From Micromonospora purpureochromogenes (lineage in GTDB: Bacteria; Actinomycetota; Actinomycetes; Mycobacteriales; Micromonosporaceae), in the NCBI RefSeq assembly GCF_900091515.1, contig NZ_LT607410.1, forward strand, positions 4,588,001 to 4,652,000: DNA of 64,000 nt. Direction: 5' to 3'. Below the pieces are notes generated by a model. The model made no database searches and was not told the DNA's origin. It saw only the letters and a list, made by a program, of their open reading frames with translations. Shown here piece after piece: positions 30,117-39,539 of this stretch. The position numbers and the translations under genes are program-made. Within the stretch, counting starts at the first letter, position 1. Each line of letters starts with the position of its first letter.

Positions 30117-31189
30117 CCGCTGATCTCCCGGTAGGCGGCGTGCAGCAGCTCGTCGTCCGGCCCCTCCAGGATCGCCGGCCGGGCCAGGCCGTCGAGCACC
30201 ACGAAGCGCAGGGTACTGCCCCGGGCCTTCTTGTCGACCCGCATCGCGGCCAGCAGGTCGGGCCAGGCGTCGGCCGGGTAGCTGGTGGGCAGGCCGAGCG
30301 CGGCCATGACCGTGCGGTGCCGTTCGGCGGTGGCGGCGTCGAGCCGGCCGGCCAGCCGGGCCAGGGCGCCGGCGAAGACGGTGCCCACCGCGACGGCGTG
30401 CCCGTGCCGCCAGCGGTAGCCCTCCACCTTCTCGATCGCGTGCGCCAGGGTGTGGCCGTAGTTCAGCACCTCGCGCACCCCGGACTCGCGCAGGTCACCG
30501 GAGACCACGTCGGCCTTCACCCGGATCGCCCGCTCGATCAGCTCGCGGGCCACCGGGCCGGTCGGGTCGACGGCGGCGGCCGGGTCCCGCTCGACCAGGT
30601 CGAGGATCACCGGGTCGGCGATGAAGCCGCACTTGACCACCTCGGCCATCCCGGCGGCCAGGTCGGCCGGGGGCAGGCTGTCCAGCGTCGCCAGGTCGCA
30701 GAGCACGCCGGCCGGTGGGTGGAACGCGCCGACCAGGTTCTTGCCGGCGGCGGTGTTCACGCCGGTCTTGCCACCGACCGCCGCGTCGACCATGCCGAGC
30801 AGCGAGGTCGCCACCGGCACCCAGCGCACTCCGCGCAGCCAGCAGGCGGCCACGAAGCCGGCCAGGTCGGTCACCGCGCCCCCGCCCACCCCGACGACCG
30901 CGTCGGTCCGGGTGAACCCGGCCGCGCCGAGCCGCTCCCAGCAGTCGGCGGCCACCTCGATCCGCTTGCCCGCCTCGGCGTCGGGCACCTCGATCGGCAG
31001 CGGGGTCACGCCGACCGCGCGCAGCCGCTCGGCCAGCGTGTCGGCCAGGTCCTTGAGCGGCGGCGCGAACAGCAGCGCGACCCGCTCGGCGCCGGGCAGC
31101 AGCCGCGGCGGCGGATCGAGCAGGTCTCGTCCCACGAGCACGTCGTACGGCCGCTCGCCGCCGACCGGAATCCGGGTCACCTCGTCCAT
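30113..31189 (-). CDS. aroB: 3-Dehydroquinate synthase
   Basis: Second step of the shikimate pathway, converting DAHP to 3-dehydroquinate with NAD and a divalent metal. The 358-residue protein has the NAD-binding [33 protein letters not shown], the FHPP segment, [10 protein letters not shown] and the metal-binding [11 protein letters not shown] and RHGHAVAVG. The ATG at 31189 matches the family start ([11 protein letters not shown]) but lacks a clear Shine-Dalgarno. In related genomes aroK precedes aroB directly; here 3.3 kb of other genes lie between them. Confidence 0.95.
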   Translation of the reverse strand: MDEVTRIPVGGERPYDVLVGRDLLDPPPRLLPGAERVALLFAPPLKDLADTLAERLRAVGVTPLPIEVPDAEAGKRIEVAADCWERLGAAGFTRTDAVVGVGGGAVTDLAGFVAACWLRGVRWVPVATSLLGMVDAAVGGKTGVNTAAGKNLVGAFHPPAGVLCDLATLDSLPPADLAAGMAEVVKCGFIADPVILDLVERDPAAAVDPTGPVARELIERAIRVKADVVSGDLRESGVREVLNYGHTLAHAIEKVEGYRWRHGHAVAVGTVFAGALARLAGRLDAATAERHRTVMAALGLPTSYPADAWPDLLAAMRVDKKARGSTLRFVVLDGLARPAILEGPDDELLHAAYREISG

Positions 31190-31336
31190 CGCAGGGGAGC
31201 CTAGTGCAGCCGGCAGCGTCGCGAAGGCGCTCGTCCACCTGGTGGCAAGCGACATTGCCGGCGACCGGGTACGTTCAGCTCGTAAGGGCCGGACGTAGGG
31301 CGAAGCGGACCGGGCCCACGACGGCGGAGGTTCCCC

Positions 31337-31858
31337 ATGGCCACCACGACCATCGACGGCGCCGACATCCGGCTGCCCGCCACCATCCTCGGCGTCGGGC
31401 TCGGCGGCTTCGCCGACGGCATCGTCCTGCACCAGGTGCTCCAGTGGCACCACCTGCTCAGCAGCACCGACACGGACAACGTCGGGATCCGGGCGTATCC
31501 GGTGGACACCGTCTCCGGCCTTGAGATGAACACTCTCTGGGACGGCATCTTCCACGTGGTCACCTGGGTGGCGGTGCTCACCGGGCTGGCCCTGCTCTAC
31601 GCCCGGGTGACCCGGTCCCGCGGCCGACTCTGGCGCTCCCCGGCGCTGTGGGGCTGGGCGCTGCTGGGCTGGGGCCTGTTCAACCTGGTCGAGGGGCTCG
31701 TCGACCACCACCTGCTGGGCATCCACCACGTGCACGGCGGCCCCCACCAGACGGCCTGGGACGTCGGCTTCCTGCTGTTCGGCGCGGCGCTGATCGCGGT
31801 GGGCTGGGCGGTGCAGCGCCGCGCCGGCTCGGTGGACACCTGCGCCGACCGGCGATGA
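31337..31858 (+). CDS. DUF2243 membrane protein
   Basis: Integral membrane protein of 173 residues with four predicted transmembrane segments. Conserved blocks are [55 protein letters not shown] and [15 protein letters not shown] text ([13 protein letters not shown]). Several His residues near the membrane ([21 protein letters not shown]) suggest metal or heme contacts. Matches the DUF2243 family as I recall it. Its stop overlaps the start of the CtaG-like gene (ATGA), so the two proteins probably act together, perhaps in oxidase assembly or copper handling. Confidence 0.72.
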   Translation: MATTTIDGADIRLPATILGVGLGGFADGIVLHQVLQWHHLLSSTDTDNVGIRAYPVDTVSGLEMNTLWDGIFHVVTWVAVLTGLALLYARVTRSRGRLWRSPALWGWALLGWGLFNLVEGLVDHHLLGIHHVHGGPHQTAWDVGFLLFGAALIAVGWAVQRRAGSVDTCADRR

Positions 31859-32622
31859 CCGGGCAGCACGGCGACGGAGTCGGCCCGCTGCTGCTCGTAC
31901 CGCTGCTGGTCTTCTGGGTCTACCTGGCCGCGGCGCTGCGTCAGCGCGAACCGGGGCGCGGCGGCTGGAGCCACTGGCGTACCGCGAGCTTCGGTGCGGG
32001 CGCCGCGCTGCTCGCGGTGGCCGCGGTGCTGCCCGGCCACGACCTGGTCGTTCACATGTGTCGGCACCTGCTGGTCGGGATGCTGGCGCCGCTCGGGCTG
32101 GTGCTCGGCGCGCCCGGCACCCTCGCGCTGCGCACGGTGCGCCGCGACGTCGGGCGGGCGGCGCTGCGGGTGCTGCGCCACCCGGTCCCGCGGCTGGCCA
32201 CCCACCCGATCACCGGCCTGCTGCTCACCGCCGGCGGGCTCTACCTGCTGCACCTGACCCCGCTCTACCGGGCCACCCTGGCCCATCCGGGGCTGCACGG
32301 CCTGGTGCTGCTGCACTTCCTGGCCAGCGGATACCTCTTCACCTGGGCGATCGCCGGCTCCGACCCGGGGCCGCACCGCCCCGGGGTACCGCTACGGCTG
32401 GTCGTGCTGGGGCTGTCGGTGGCCGCGCACGCCACCCTGGCCCAGCTCATGTACGCCGGCCTGGTCGACACCGCCGCGCCGGTGGCGCAGCTGCGGACGG
32501 CGGCGACGCTGATGTACTACGGCGGCGACCTGGCCGAGATCCTGCTCGCCCTCGCCCTGCTGGTCACCTGGCGGCCGGTGGCCCGGCGCGCCCCGTCCGA
32601 GCCGACGCCGTCGCCGGCCTGA
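31855..32622 (+). CDS. Cytochrome c oxidase assembly protein, CtaG (Caa3) family
   Basis: Membrane protein of 255 residues with about seven hydrophobic segments. It has the His-rich family features in [54 protein letters not shown] and [12 protein letters not shown]. CtaG-type proteins are linked to copper insertion into terminal oxidases. The ATG overlaps the DUF2243 gene by four bases, making a two-gene unit lying divergent from aroB. No oxidase subunit gene is nearby. Confidence 0.75.
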   Translation: MTGQHGDGVGPLLLVPLLVFWVYLAAALRQREPGRGGWSHWRTASFGAGAALLAVAAVLPGHDLVVHMCRHLLVGMLAPLGLVLGAPGTLALRTVRRDVGRAALRVLRHPVPRLATHPITGLLLTAGGLYLLHLTPLYRATLAHPGLHGLVLLHFLASGYLFTWAIAGSDPGPHRPGVPLRLVVLGLSVAAHATLAQLMYAGLVDTAAPVAQLRTAATLMYYGGDLAEILLALALLVTWRPVARRAPSEPTPSPA

Positions 32623-32665
32623 ACCGGGACCCCGGCCGCCGGTCCTGCCGGCGCCACCACTCCCG

Positions 32666-32694
32666 CCCGCGCCACCGGTCCCGGTCGGCGCGGG
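32666..32694. terminator. Hairpin between the CtaG gene and the WYL regulator gene
   Basis: Eight-bp stem CCCGCGCC (32666-32673) / GGCGCGGG (32687-32694) followed on the plus strand by CTTTGCC. It lies in the convergent 92-base gap and probably ends both transcripts. Confidence 0.5.
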
Positions 32695-32714
32695 CTTTGC
32701 CGGGTCCTGGTTCG

Positions 32715-33695
32715 TCAGCCGGATGGTGGGGCGGGGCCGGGCCGGTCGGCCCAGCCGGCCAGCCGGGTCGCATGGGCGCGGACGGCGTCGCGCAGCGCGT
32801 CCGGGCGGAGCACGGTGAACGGCCAGCCGAGCCCGGCGAGCAGCTGCGCCATCCCGTCGAGGTGCTCGGCGCGGGTCCGGAGCAGCACCCCGCCGGCGAC
32901 CTCGGCGAGATCGCCGACGCTGGGCGGGATGCGGCGTCGGGCGGCGACCAGATCGGTCTCCAGCAGCACCTCGACGGAGTGCGCGTACGGCACGCCGGCC
33001 AGCGAGCGGGTCACCTGGGCCACCGGGTCGAAGTCGTCCGGCGCGGTGAACCTCTCCGGGCCGGTGCTGACCGCGCCGATCCGGTCCAGCCGGAAGGTGC
33101 GTACCTCGTGCCGGAGGTGGTCGTATCCGGTGACATACCAGCGGCCGGCGTGGAAGACCAGCCCGTACGGGTCGAGCTGCCGCCGCGACGGGTCACCCCG
33201 CCAGGAGCGGTAGTCCAGCGTCACCCGGCGCCGCTGCCGAGTGGCTGAGCCGAGGGTCAGCAGCGTGCCGGTGGCCGGGCGCAGCGCCGGGTCGGCGCGG
33301 CGCAGCGTGAAGCCGAGGTGGTCCTGGACGGCGGCGAGCCGCTCCGCGAGGGGGGCCGGTAGGACCCGCCGGATCTTGGCCAGGGCGGTGGCGGTGGCCG
33401 GCGCCTCGGTGCCCAGCCCCAACCGTTCCGCCGCGACCAGGCCGAGCAGCACCGCGACCGCCTCGTCGTCGGTGAGCATCAGCGGCGGCAGCTTGTAGCC
33501 CGGGCGCAGCCGGTAGCCGCCGTACCGGCCGCGTTCGGCGGTGACCGGGATGCCGAGGTCGAGCAGGGTGGCGGCGTACCGGCGCACGGTGCGCTCGTCG
33601 ACGCGCAGCCGGTCGGCCAGGTCGACGCCGGTGAGCCGGTGGTGGCTCTGGAGCAGTTCGAGCATCGCGAGCACCCGACCGGCGGGATGTGACAC
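32715..33695 (-). CDS. WYL-domain transcriptional regulator
   Basis: Regulator of 326 residues. An N-terminal DeoR-like winged helix-turn-helix (about 6-60: RVLAMLELLQSHHRLTGVDLA, VDERTVRRYAATL) is followed by the WYL domain (about 140-220: TLDYRSWRGDPSRRQLDPYGL, GRWYVTGYDHL, TFRLDRI). WYL domains bind ligands such as nucleic acids or small molecules. The GTG at 33695 has GAGG upstream; a longer start would run into the control region of the divergent hydrolase. It probably controls that hydrolase gene, a frequent arrangement. Confidence 0.86.
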   Translation of the reverse strand: MSHPAGRVLAMLELLQSHHRLTGVDLADRLRVDERTVRRYAATLLDLGIPVTAERGRYGGYRLRPGYKLPPLMLTDDEAVAVLLGLVAAERLGLGTEAPATATALAKIRRVLPAPLAERLAAVQDHLGFTLRRADPALRPATGTLLTLGSATRQRRRVTLDYRSWRGDPSRRQLDPYGLVFHAGRWYVTGYDHLRHEVRTFRLDRIGAVSTGPERFTAPDDFDPVAQVTRSLAGVPYAHSVEVLLETDLVAARRRIPPSVGDLAEVAGGVLLRTRAEHLDGMAQLLAGLGWPFTVLRPDALRDAVRAHATRLAGWADRPGPAPPSG

Positions 33696-33777
33696 GGGCC
33701 ACCTCGCAATACCGGGCGTGAACTGTCCGGATTCCAGCCTACGGTGTCCGTGGACATCGAGACGAGGGAGATCCGAG

Positions 33778-34506
33778 ATGGCGACGTTCGTGCTGGTGCC
33801 GGGGTTCTGGCTGGGCGGCTGGGCGTGGCGGGAGGTGACCGCCGACCTGCGCCGGCGCGGCCACGACGTGTACGCGGTGACGCTGACCGGGGTGGCCGAC
33901 CGGGCCCACCTGGCCGGGCCGGAGGTGGGCCCGGAGACGCACACCAGCGACCTCACCGCGCTGATCGAGGCGGAGGAACTGCGCGACGTGGTGCTGGTCG
34001 GGCACTCCGGCGGCGGGATGCCGGTGACCCAGGCGGCCGACCGGATGCCGGACCGGATCGCCCGGGTGGTCTACGTGGAGAGCGGGCCGCTGCCCGACGG
34101 GGTGTCCCAGTTCGACGCCAACCCGCCGGAGGAGCAGGAGCGGCTGCGCGCGCGGATCGGCGACGGGCACCTGCTGCCGCCGCCGGCCTGGGAGCCGGCC
34201 GAGGACCCGCAGAACCTGGCCGGTCTGGACGACGGCGCGCTGGCCCTGCTGCGGCGCCGGTCCACCGGGCACCCGCTGGGGGCGGCGACCGACCCGGTGC
34301 GGCGTACCGGTGGCCGGCCGGTGCCGACCGCGCTGGTGGCGTGCACCTTCCCGGTGGAGGTGGTCACCGCGATGATCGCCGAGGGTCACCCGTTCTTCGC
34401 CGGTCTCGCCGGCGCCGAGCTGCACGGGCTGCCGACCGGTCACTGGCCGATGCTGAGCGAGCCGAAGGCCCTGGCCGACCTGCTCGAGACCATCGCCCGG
34501 GGCTGA
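33778..34506 (+). CDS. Alpha/beta hydrolase (esterase-like)
   Basis: Cytoplasmic hydrolase of 242 residues with the alpha/beta fold: FVLVPGFWLGGWAW with the oxyanion region, the nucleophile elbow GHSGGGMPV (Ser in GHSGG) and a late His in LPTGHWPML. The layout resembles the EstC/hydroxynitrile-lyase-like group of small hydrolases. The ATG at 33778 follows GAGGGAG. It is divergent from the WYL regulator with 82 bases between them. Natural substrate not inferable. Confidence 0.8.
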   Translation: MATFVLVPGFWLGGWAWREVTADLRRRGHDVYAVTLTGVADRAHLAGPEVGPETHTSDLTALIEAEELRDVVLVGHSGGGMPVTQAADRMPDRIARVVYVESGPLPDGVSQFDANPPEEQERLRARIGDGHLLPPPAWEPAEDPQNLAGLDDGALALLRRRSTGHPLGAATDPVRRTGGRPVPTALVACTFPVEVVTAMIAEGHPFFAGLAGAELHGLPTGHWPMLSEPKALADLLETIARG

Positions 34507-34518
34507 CCGCCGGCCGGG

Positions 34519-35025
34519 TCAGGGCTTGAGCAGGGCGACGATCTCGGCGGCCAGCTCCGGCGGGGTGCGCCCGTCGGTGACCACGGTCGCGGTCGCCACC
34601 TCGGCGTAGAGCGGGCGGCGCTGGTCCATCAGGTGCTTGAGGGTGGCCCGCGGGTTGATCGCGAGCAGCGGCCGGCCGGCGCCGAGCCCGACCCGCTTCA
34701 CCGCGTCGGGCAGCTCCACCGACAGGTGCACCACGGTGTGCCCGACCAGCGCGGCGCGGTTCTCCTCGGCGAGGACCGCGCCGCCGCCGAGGGCGAGCAC
34801 CCCGCCGTGCGAGGCCAGCGCCGCCGCCACCGCCGCCCGTTCGAGGGTACGGAAGTGCGCCTCCCCCTCGTCGATGAAGATCTCCGGGATCGGCTTGCCG
34901 GCCAGACGCTCGATGTCGGCGTCGGTGTCCCGGAACTCGACCCCGAGCAGTGCCGCCAGCTCCACGCCGACGGTGGTCTTGCCGGAGCCGGGCGCCCCGA
35001 CCAGCACGCAGACCGGCTTCGTCAC
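34519..35025 (-). CDS. aroK: Shikimate kinase
   Basis: Phosphorylates shikimate at the 3-hydroxyl. The 168-residue protein has Walker [12 protein letters not shown], the shikimate-binding [31 protein letters not shown] and the LID Arg in GAGRPLLA. Start GTG at 35025 is preceded by AAGGAG. It follows aroC after 55 bases that consist mostly of the second copy of the 46-bp repeat. Its stop is 12 bases from the end of the convergent hydrolase gene. Confidence 0.96.
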   Translation of the reverse strand: MTKPVCVLVGAPGSGKTTVGVELAALLGVEFRDTDADIERLAGKPIPEIFIDEGEAHFRTLERAAVAAALASHGGVLALGGGAVLAEENRAALVGHTVVHLSVELPDAVKRVGLGAGRPLLAINPRATLKHLMDQRRPLYAEVATATVVTDGRTPPELAAEIVALLKP

Positions 35026-35038
35026 CGGATCTCCTTGT

Positions 35039-35084
35039 CGTTCGCGACTGCGGGGCTCCGCTCCGCTGCACTCCTCGCGCTCAC
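35039..35084 (-). repeat. 46-bp repeat copy 2, including the aroC stop codon
   Basis: Same element as 26641-26686 with a single base change (TCC for TTC on the plus strand). Its GTGAGCG end supplies the TGA of aroC, and it is followed by the aroK ribosome-binding site. The placement relative to the flanking genes is the same as in the pyrR-pyrB copy. Confidence 0.9.
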
Positions 35085-36259
35085 CGGATCACCAGCGCGT
35101 CGAGGTACCCGGCGAGGTTGCGGCGGATCTCCGCCACCGAGTCGCCGCCGAACTTCTCGGTGGCCGCCTCGGCCAGCACCAGCGCCACCATCGCCTCGGC
35201 GACCACGGCGGCGGCCGGCACGGCGCAGACGTCCGAGCGCTGGTTGATGGCGGTGGCCGGCTCGCCGGTGGTCACGTCGACCGTGGCGAGGGCCCGGTTC
35301 AGCGAGGAGATCGGCTTCATCGCGGCCTTCACCCGCAGCGGCTCACCGGTGGTGATGCCGCCCTCCAGGCCGCCGGCCCGGTCCGTGACCCGGCGGACGC
35401 CGGTCGCGGTCGGCATGATCTCGTCGTGCGCCTCGGAGCCGCGGGAGCGGGCCTGCTGCCAGCCGTCGCCGATCTCCACGCCCTTGATCGCCTGGATGGA
35501 CATCAGCGCGGTGGCCAGCCGGGCGTCGAGCTTGCGGTCCCACTGCACGTGGCTGCCCAGGCCCGGCGGCACCCCGTACGCCAGCACCTCGACCACGCCG
35601 CCGAGCGTGTCGGCGGCCTTCTTCGCGGCGTCGACCTCGGCCACCATCCGGGCGCTGGCCTCCGGGTCGAGGCAGCGCAGCGGGTCGGCGTCGATCCGCT
35701 CGGCGTCCTCCGGCCGGGGCCGCAGACCCGGCTTGGCGGCGACCGGGCCGAGCTCCACCACGTGCGAGACGATCTCGATGCCGAGGGCCTGCTTCACCAG
35801 CGCCTTCGCCACCGTGCCGACGGCCACCCGGGCGGCGGTCTCCCGCGCGCTGGCCCGCTCCAGGATCGGCCGCGCGTCGGTGTGGCCGTACTTCTGCATG
35901 CCGGCCAGGTCGGCGTGGCCCGGCCGGGGGCGGGTCAGCGGGGCGTTGCGGGCCTGCCGGGCCAGCTCGTCGGGGTCCACCGGGTCGGCGGCCATCACGG
36001 TCTGCCACTTCGGCCACTCGGAGTTGCCGACCCGGATGGCGACCGGGCTGCCCAGCGTGACGCCGTGCCGCAGGCCACCGATGACCTCGACCTCGTCCCG
36101 CTCGAACGACATCCGGGCGCCCCGGCCGTAGCCGAGCCGGCGCCGGGCCAGCTCGTCGGAGATCTCCCGGGTGGTCACCTCGATCCCGGCGGGCACCCCC
36201 TCGAGCATCGCGACGAGGGCGGGTCCGTGGGATTCACCTGCAGTCAGCCAGCGCAACAC
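35081..36259 (-). CDS. aroC: Chorismate synthase
   Basis: Last step of the shikimate pathway, making chorismate from EPSP with reduced FMN. The 392-residue protein shows [74 protein letters not shown] and the C-terminal HTH-like [19 protein letters not shown]. The GTG at 36259 gives the expected [12 protein letters not shown] start. The operon once shared with aroE is broken by the exopolysaccharide island, so aroC now follows the methyltransferase gene with a 100-base gap. Confidence 0.97.
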   Translation of the reverse strand: MLRWLTAGESHGPALVAMLEGVPAGIEVTTREISDELARRRLGYGRGARMSFERDEVEVIGGLRHGVTLGSPVAIRVGNSEWPKWQTVMAADPVDPDELARQARNAPLTRPRPGHADLAGMQKYGHTDARPILERASARETAARVAVGTVAKALVKQALGIEIVSHVVELGPVAAKPGLRPRPEDAERIDADPLRCLDPEASARMVAEVDAAKKAADTLGGVVEVLAYGVPPGLGSHVQWDRKLDARLATALMSIQAIKGVEIGDGWQQARSRGSEAHDEIMPTATGVRRVTDRAGGLEGGITTGEPLRVKAAMKPISSLNRALATVDVTTGEPATAINQRSDVCAVPAAAVVAEAMVALVLAEAATEKFGGDSVAEIRRNLAGYLDALVIR

Positions 36260-36359
36260 AGCGCTCAGTCTGTCACGGTCGGTCGCCGCCCCGACGTGCC
36301 GCCCGGCGCGTCCCGCCCTGCGGACGCGGACGTCCGCCGGGCGGGTCACCGGCGGCCGG

Positions 36360-37067
36360 TCAGGCCGTCCGGACCGCGATGATCGACTTGGTCAGGCCGA
36401 GCATCCGCTCGGCCCGGATGGTCGAGTCGGGAAAGAGGTAGCGCATCTCGGCCCGACCGATCAGCTCGGTGGTGAGCACCTGCTTCATGGCCTGCTCCCA
36501 GGACTTGCCCGGGGTGTAGGCCAGCGGCCACCTGCGGGCCACCGCCACCCGGGCCGGCACCGGCAGGAACTGCATGCCGGGCGCCACCCAGTGCGGCTCC
36601 ACCGGGAAGTACCGGTACGGGGTCTGCACCCAGTGCCGGGGAGCGAGCGTCCGGATCGCCTCGGCCATCCGGCGGCGCCGCTCGTGCCCGCCCACGTGCT
36701 CCAGCACGCTGTTGCTGAACACCAGGTCGTAGCGGCGGCTCAGGATGGCCGGGGGGAGCTCGCAGGCGTCGACGTGGTCGGCCTCCACCCAGTCGGGCAG
36801 CTCCGCCGGCAGCGGCTCCAGGTTGACCACGTGCACGTGCTTCGGGCGTACCGGCACCTTTGACCAGCTGTCGACCCGGCCGCCGAGGTCCAGCACGGAC
36901 ATCTGGGCGAGGTCGGGGAACGTCTCCGACAGCCAGAGCGCCCGCTTCGCCCGGCGCTTCGCACCGTACGAGTCCGGGGAGTCGACCAGACGGAAGCGCA
37001 GCGCGTTCAGGGAACTCCGGCGGCGTGCCGCCGGGTTGTCGTCGTTGGTCCGGGTCCCGCTCGCCAC
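36360..37067 (-). CDS. Class I SAM-dependent methyltransferase of the polysaccharide cluster
   Basis: Protein of 235 residues with a Rossmann methyltransferase core: the glycine-rich [13 protein letters not shown] (motif I), an acidic end of strand 2 near [22 protein letters not shown], and [15 protein letters not shown] (motif IV/post). It resembles methyltransferase type 11 proteins in surface-polysaccharide loci. The GTG at 37067 follows the sulfotransferase stop by two bases, with GGGGAG upstream, so it is the last gene of the tight run from 43881. It may methylate a sugar of the exported polymer. Target unknown. Confidence 0.8.
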   Translation of the reverse strand: MASGTRTNDDNPAARRRSSLNALRFRLVDSPDSYGAKRRAKRALWLSETFPDLAQMSVLDLGGRVDSWSKVPVRPKHVHVVNLEPLPAELPDWVEADHVDACELPPAILSRRYDLVFSNSVLEHVGGHERRRRMAEAIRTLAPRHWVQTPYRYFPVEPHWVAPGMQFLPVPARVAVARRWPLAYTPGKSWEQAMKQVLTTELIGRAEMRYLFPDSTIRAERMLGLTKSIIAVRTA

Positions 37068-37069
37068 GG

Positions 37070-37960
37070 TCAGCTCCCCCAGTCGAAGGTCATGCCCAGC
37101 CGGCTGGCCAGGGCCTCGTTGTACGGCGCGTAGTACCGGGTCAGCTCGTCGCGGACCGCCGGGTCCATCGCGCTGCTGCGCCGGTCGTTGAAGACCTCGT
37201 ACCGGTCGAGCTGGTGGGCCGGCAGGCCGAGGAAGTCCAGCACCCGGGCGTAGGTGGCGGCGGGCTCGCGGTACAGCGTCTCGCTGGGCAGGATCAGCAA
37301 CTGCCCGCGGTCGAAGCGGTCCAGCCACGGCTCCAGGTGCTCCAGGTAGCGGCCCCGGGCCCGGTACGTGTACCAGTCGTAGGCGGTGCTGACGGACGTC
37401 GGGTCGGCGATCAGCTTCTCCCGCTCCCCCGCCGTCCGCTCCTCCTCCCGGGCCAGCGCCTCGGCGAAGTCGAGCGGCTCCACGCCCTCGGTCCGCCGCT
37501 CCTTCCAGTGCGAGTACGCCCGCTCCACCGGGTCGCGCAGCAGCACGATCAGCTTCACGTCGGGGATCAGGTCCGCCACCCGCCCCGGCGCCAGCGGGTG
37601 GAACATGTAGAGCGGCGCGGCCTCCCCCACCCGGGTCGGGCCGCCGTACCGGCGTTCCAGCGCCCGCCGCTGCCGCCGGGTCGGGAAGTGCGAGCGGTAC
37701 CACGTCTCGCCCCGGGCGAAGGTGTCCTCGAAGTAGTGCGAGGTCTTGGTGTTCCAGGCCGGGAAGAGCCGGGGCACCAGCGGATGCTTCAGCAGGTAGC
37801 GCCAGAGCGAGGTGGTGCCGCCGCGCTTGGTGCCGATGATGAGGAAGTCCGGCAGCGGGCGCCGGTCGCTGGTGCGCTCCCCGTAGCGGACCAGCGAGGT
37901 GCGCACCCCGGTCCGCACCTGGGCGGGCACCAGCGCCTTGACCCTGTCCCGCATCGTCAT
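37070..37960 (-). CDS. Sulfotransferase
   Basis: PAPS-dependent sulfotransferase of 296 residues. The 5'-phosphosulfate loop is IIGTKRGGTTSLWRYLLKHP (42-61 region) and the 3'-phosphate site is LIVLLRDPVERAYSHW with the conserved Arg and Ser. Further family blocks are KTSHYFED and GEAAPLYMFHP. It resembles the heparan/N-deacetylase-sulfotransferase-like superfamily, usually acting on carbohydrates. Position inside the polysaccharide gene run suggests sulfation of the exported glycan. Start ATG at 37960 with GGAGGACGAG upstream. Cytoplasmic; no signal or transmembrane segment. Confidence 0.88.
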   Translation of the reverse strand: MTMRDRVKALVPAQVRTGVRTSLVRYGERTSDRRPLPDFLIIGTKRGGTTSLWRYLLKHPLVPRLFPAWNTKTSHYFEDTFARGETWYRSHFPTRRQRRALERRYGGPTRVGEAAPLYMFHPLAPGRVADLIPDVKLIVLLRDPVERAYSHWKERRTEGVEPLDFAEALAREEERTAGEREKLIADPTSVSTAYDWYTYRARGRYLEHLEPWLDRFDRGQLLILPSETLYREPAATYARVLDFLGLPAHQLDRYEVFNDRRSSAMDPAVRDELTRYYAPYNEALASRLGMTFDWGS

Positions 37961-37973
37961 CTCGTCCTCCTCG

Positions 37974-39539
37974 TCAGCTCGGCCCGCGGCCGAGCAGGGT
38001 CGGCGCCGTCGCCCGCGCCCGTCGGCGTACCCCCGGATGCAGCAGCAGCGCGACGCCGAGCAGCACCGCGACCCCGAGGGTGAGGAACAGGCCGGCCACG
38101 CCCCGGCCGGCGACGGCCGCGCCGGCCGCGGCCAGCACGGCGGTGGCGGTGCCGGCGGCGGCCGCGGCGCGCAGCACCGAGCGGGTGATCAGCGGCTCGC
38201 CGATTACCCGGCGGGCGGTCACCGTCGCGATGACGTTCTCCGCCACGATGCCGACCGTCCAGGCCCACGCCGCGCCGAGCGCCCCGTGCGGCGGGATCAG
38301 CAGCACGGCCAGCGCCACGTTGAGCAGCAGGCCGGTGGCGGCGGCCAGCAGGTGCCGTCCGCTGCTGCCGCTCATCAGCAGCAACGTCTGTACGATCCCG
38401 GTCCCGGAGTTGACCATCATCGCCCCGGCGAGCACGACCATGGCGGCGGCGCCGGCGGTGAACTCCGCGCCGAACAGGCGCAGGAAACCGGGCGCGAAGA
38501 CCGCCAGCAGCAGGTAGCCGGGCCAGGAGAGCGCGATGATCACCGCGGTGATCCGCCGGTAGACCAGGGCCGCCTCGCCGGTGCGCCCCTGCCCGAGCAG
38601 CCGGGACAGCTGGGGTGCCACGGCCACCCGCAGGCCCTGCATGATGAGCAGGCCCGCGAGGGCGTAGCGGCCGACCGCGCCGATGATGCCGGCCTCGGCC
38701 TGGCCGGCGAGCGCAGCGGTGAGCAGCACCGTCAGCCACATGCTGCTGGCGTCGATGGTCGCCGAGGCGGCCCGGGGCAGCGCGAAGCCCCACAGCGTCC
38801 GCCAGTCCTCGGCGACCGGGCGCAGCGCGGCGCCGGCCCTCAGGCCCAGCGGCCGGGCCAGCAGCGCCACGCAGACCAGCACGGCCACGGCGATCGGGGC
38901 GAGCCAGCCGGCGAAGGCCACCGTCACCCCCGCGCCGGTCAGCAGCGCCGCCGACACCAGGGCCGGGCGAGCCGCCGGCACGAAGACGTACTGCACCGCC
39001 ACCAGGGCGGCGACCGGGCGCACCGCCCGCACGGCGGCCAGCAGCACCGTGGTCGCCACCACGAACGGCAGGCCGGCGAAGGCCAGCCGGAGCAGGCCGG
39101 CGCCCTCGCGCGTGCCCGGGTCGAACAGCACCGGCGCGAGCGCCCCGGAGAGGGCCACGCCGGTCAGCGCCACGACCGCGGTGAACAGCAGCGCGGGGAG
39201 CAGGGCGACGGGCAGCAGCCGGGCGGCGTCACCGTCGCGACCCGTCCGGCGCCGGGGCAGGGCCCAGACCAGCGCGGTGTCGGCACCGGCGCAGCAGAGC
39301 ACGCCCATGATCGCCACCACGCCGATCGCGGTGAACATCGCACCGGAGCCGGCCGGGCCCAGACCACGGACGATCACCACGGTCAGCACGAAGCCCAGCA
39401 GGCCGTTGACCGCCGCGCCGGCCAGCCCGACCATCCCGCTGCGCGTGCTGCGGCGTACCTCCCGCTCGCCGGCCGCCCCCCCGGCGTCCGCGACGGCCGT
39501 GGCGGCCGCGCCGGTCGGCCGCGTACCCGGATCGGTCAT
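37974..39539 (-). CDS. Polysaccharide flippase (Wzx/MATE-like)
   Basis: Integral membrane protein of 521 residues with about 12-14 hydrophobic segments. The first, GMVGLAGAAVNGLLGFVLTVVI-like text, and LGPAGSGAMFTAIG are typical of the oligosaccharide flippase superfamily (polysaccharide biosynthesis protein). It should move lipid-linked repeat units across the membrane. The ATG at 39539 overlaps the polymerase stop by four bases (ATGA), and the sulfotransferase starts 13 bases after its stop, so flippase, polymerase and sulfotransferase are made together. Confidence 0.87.
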   Translation of the reverse strand: MTDPGTRPTGAAATAVADAGGAAGEREVRRSTRSGMVGLAGAAVNGLLGFVLTVVIVRGLGPAGSGAMFTAIGVVAIMGVLCCAGADTALVWALPRRRTGRDGDAARLLPVALLPALLFTAVVALTGVALSGALAPVLFDPGTREGAGLLRLAFAGLPFVVATTVLLAAVRAVRPVAALVAVQYVFVPAARPALVSAALLTGAGVTVAFAGWLAPIAVAVLVCVALLARPLGLRAGAALRPVAEDWRTLWGFALPRAASATIDASSMWLTVLLTAALAGQAEAGIIGAVGRYALAGLLIMQGLRVAVAPQLSRLLGQGRTGEAALVYRRITAVIIALSWPGYLLLAVFAPGFLRLFGAEFTAGAAAMVVLAGAMMVNSGTGIVQTLLLMSGSSGRHLLAAATGLLLNVALAVLLIPPHGALGAAWAWTVGIVAENVIATVTARRVIGEPLITRSVLRAAAAAGTATAVLAAAGAAVAGRGVAGLFLTLGVAVLLGVALLLHPGVRRRARATAPTLLGRGPS

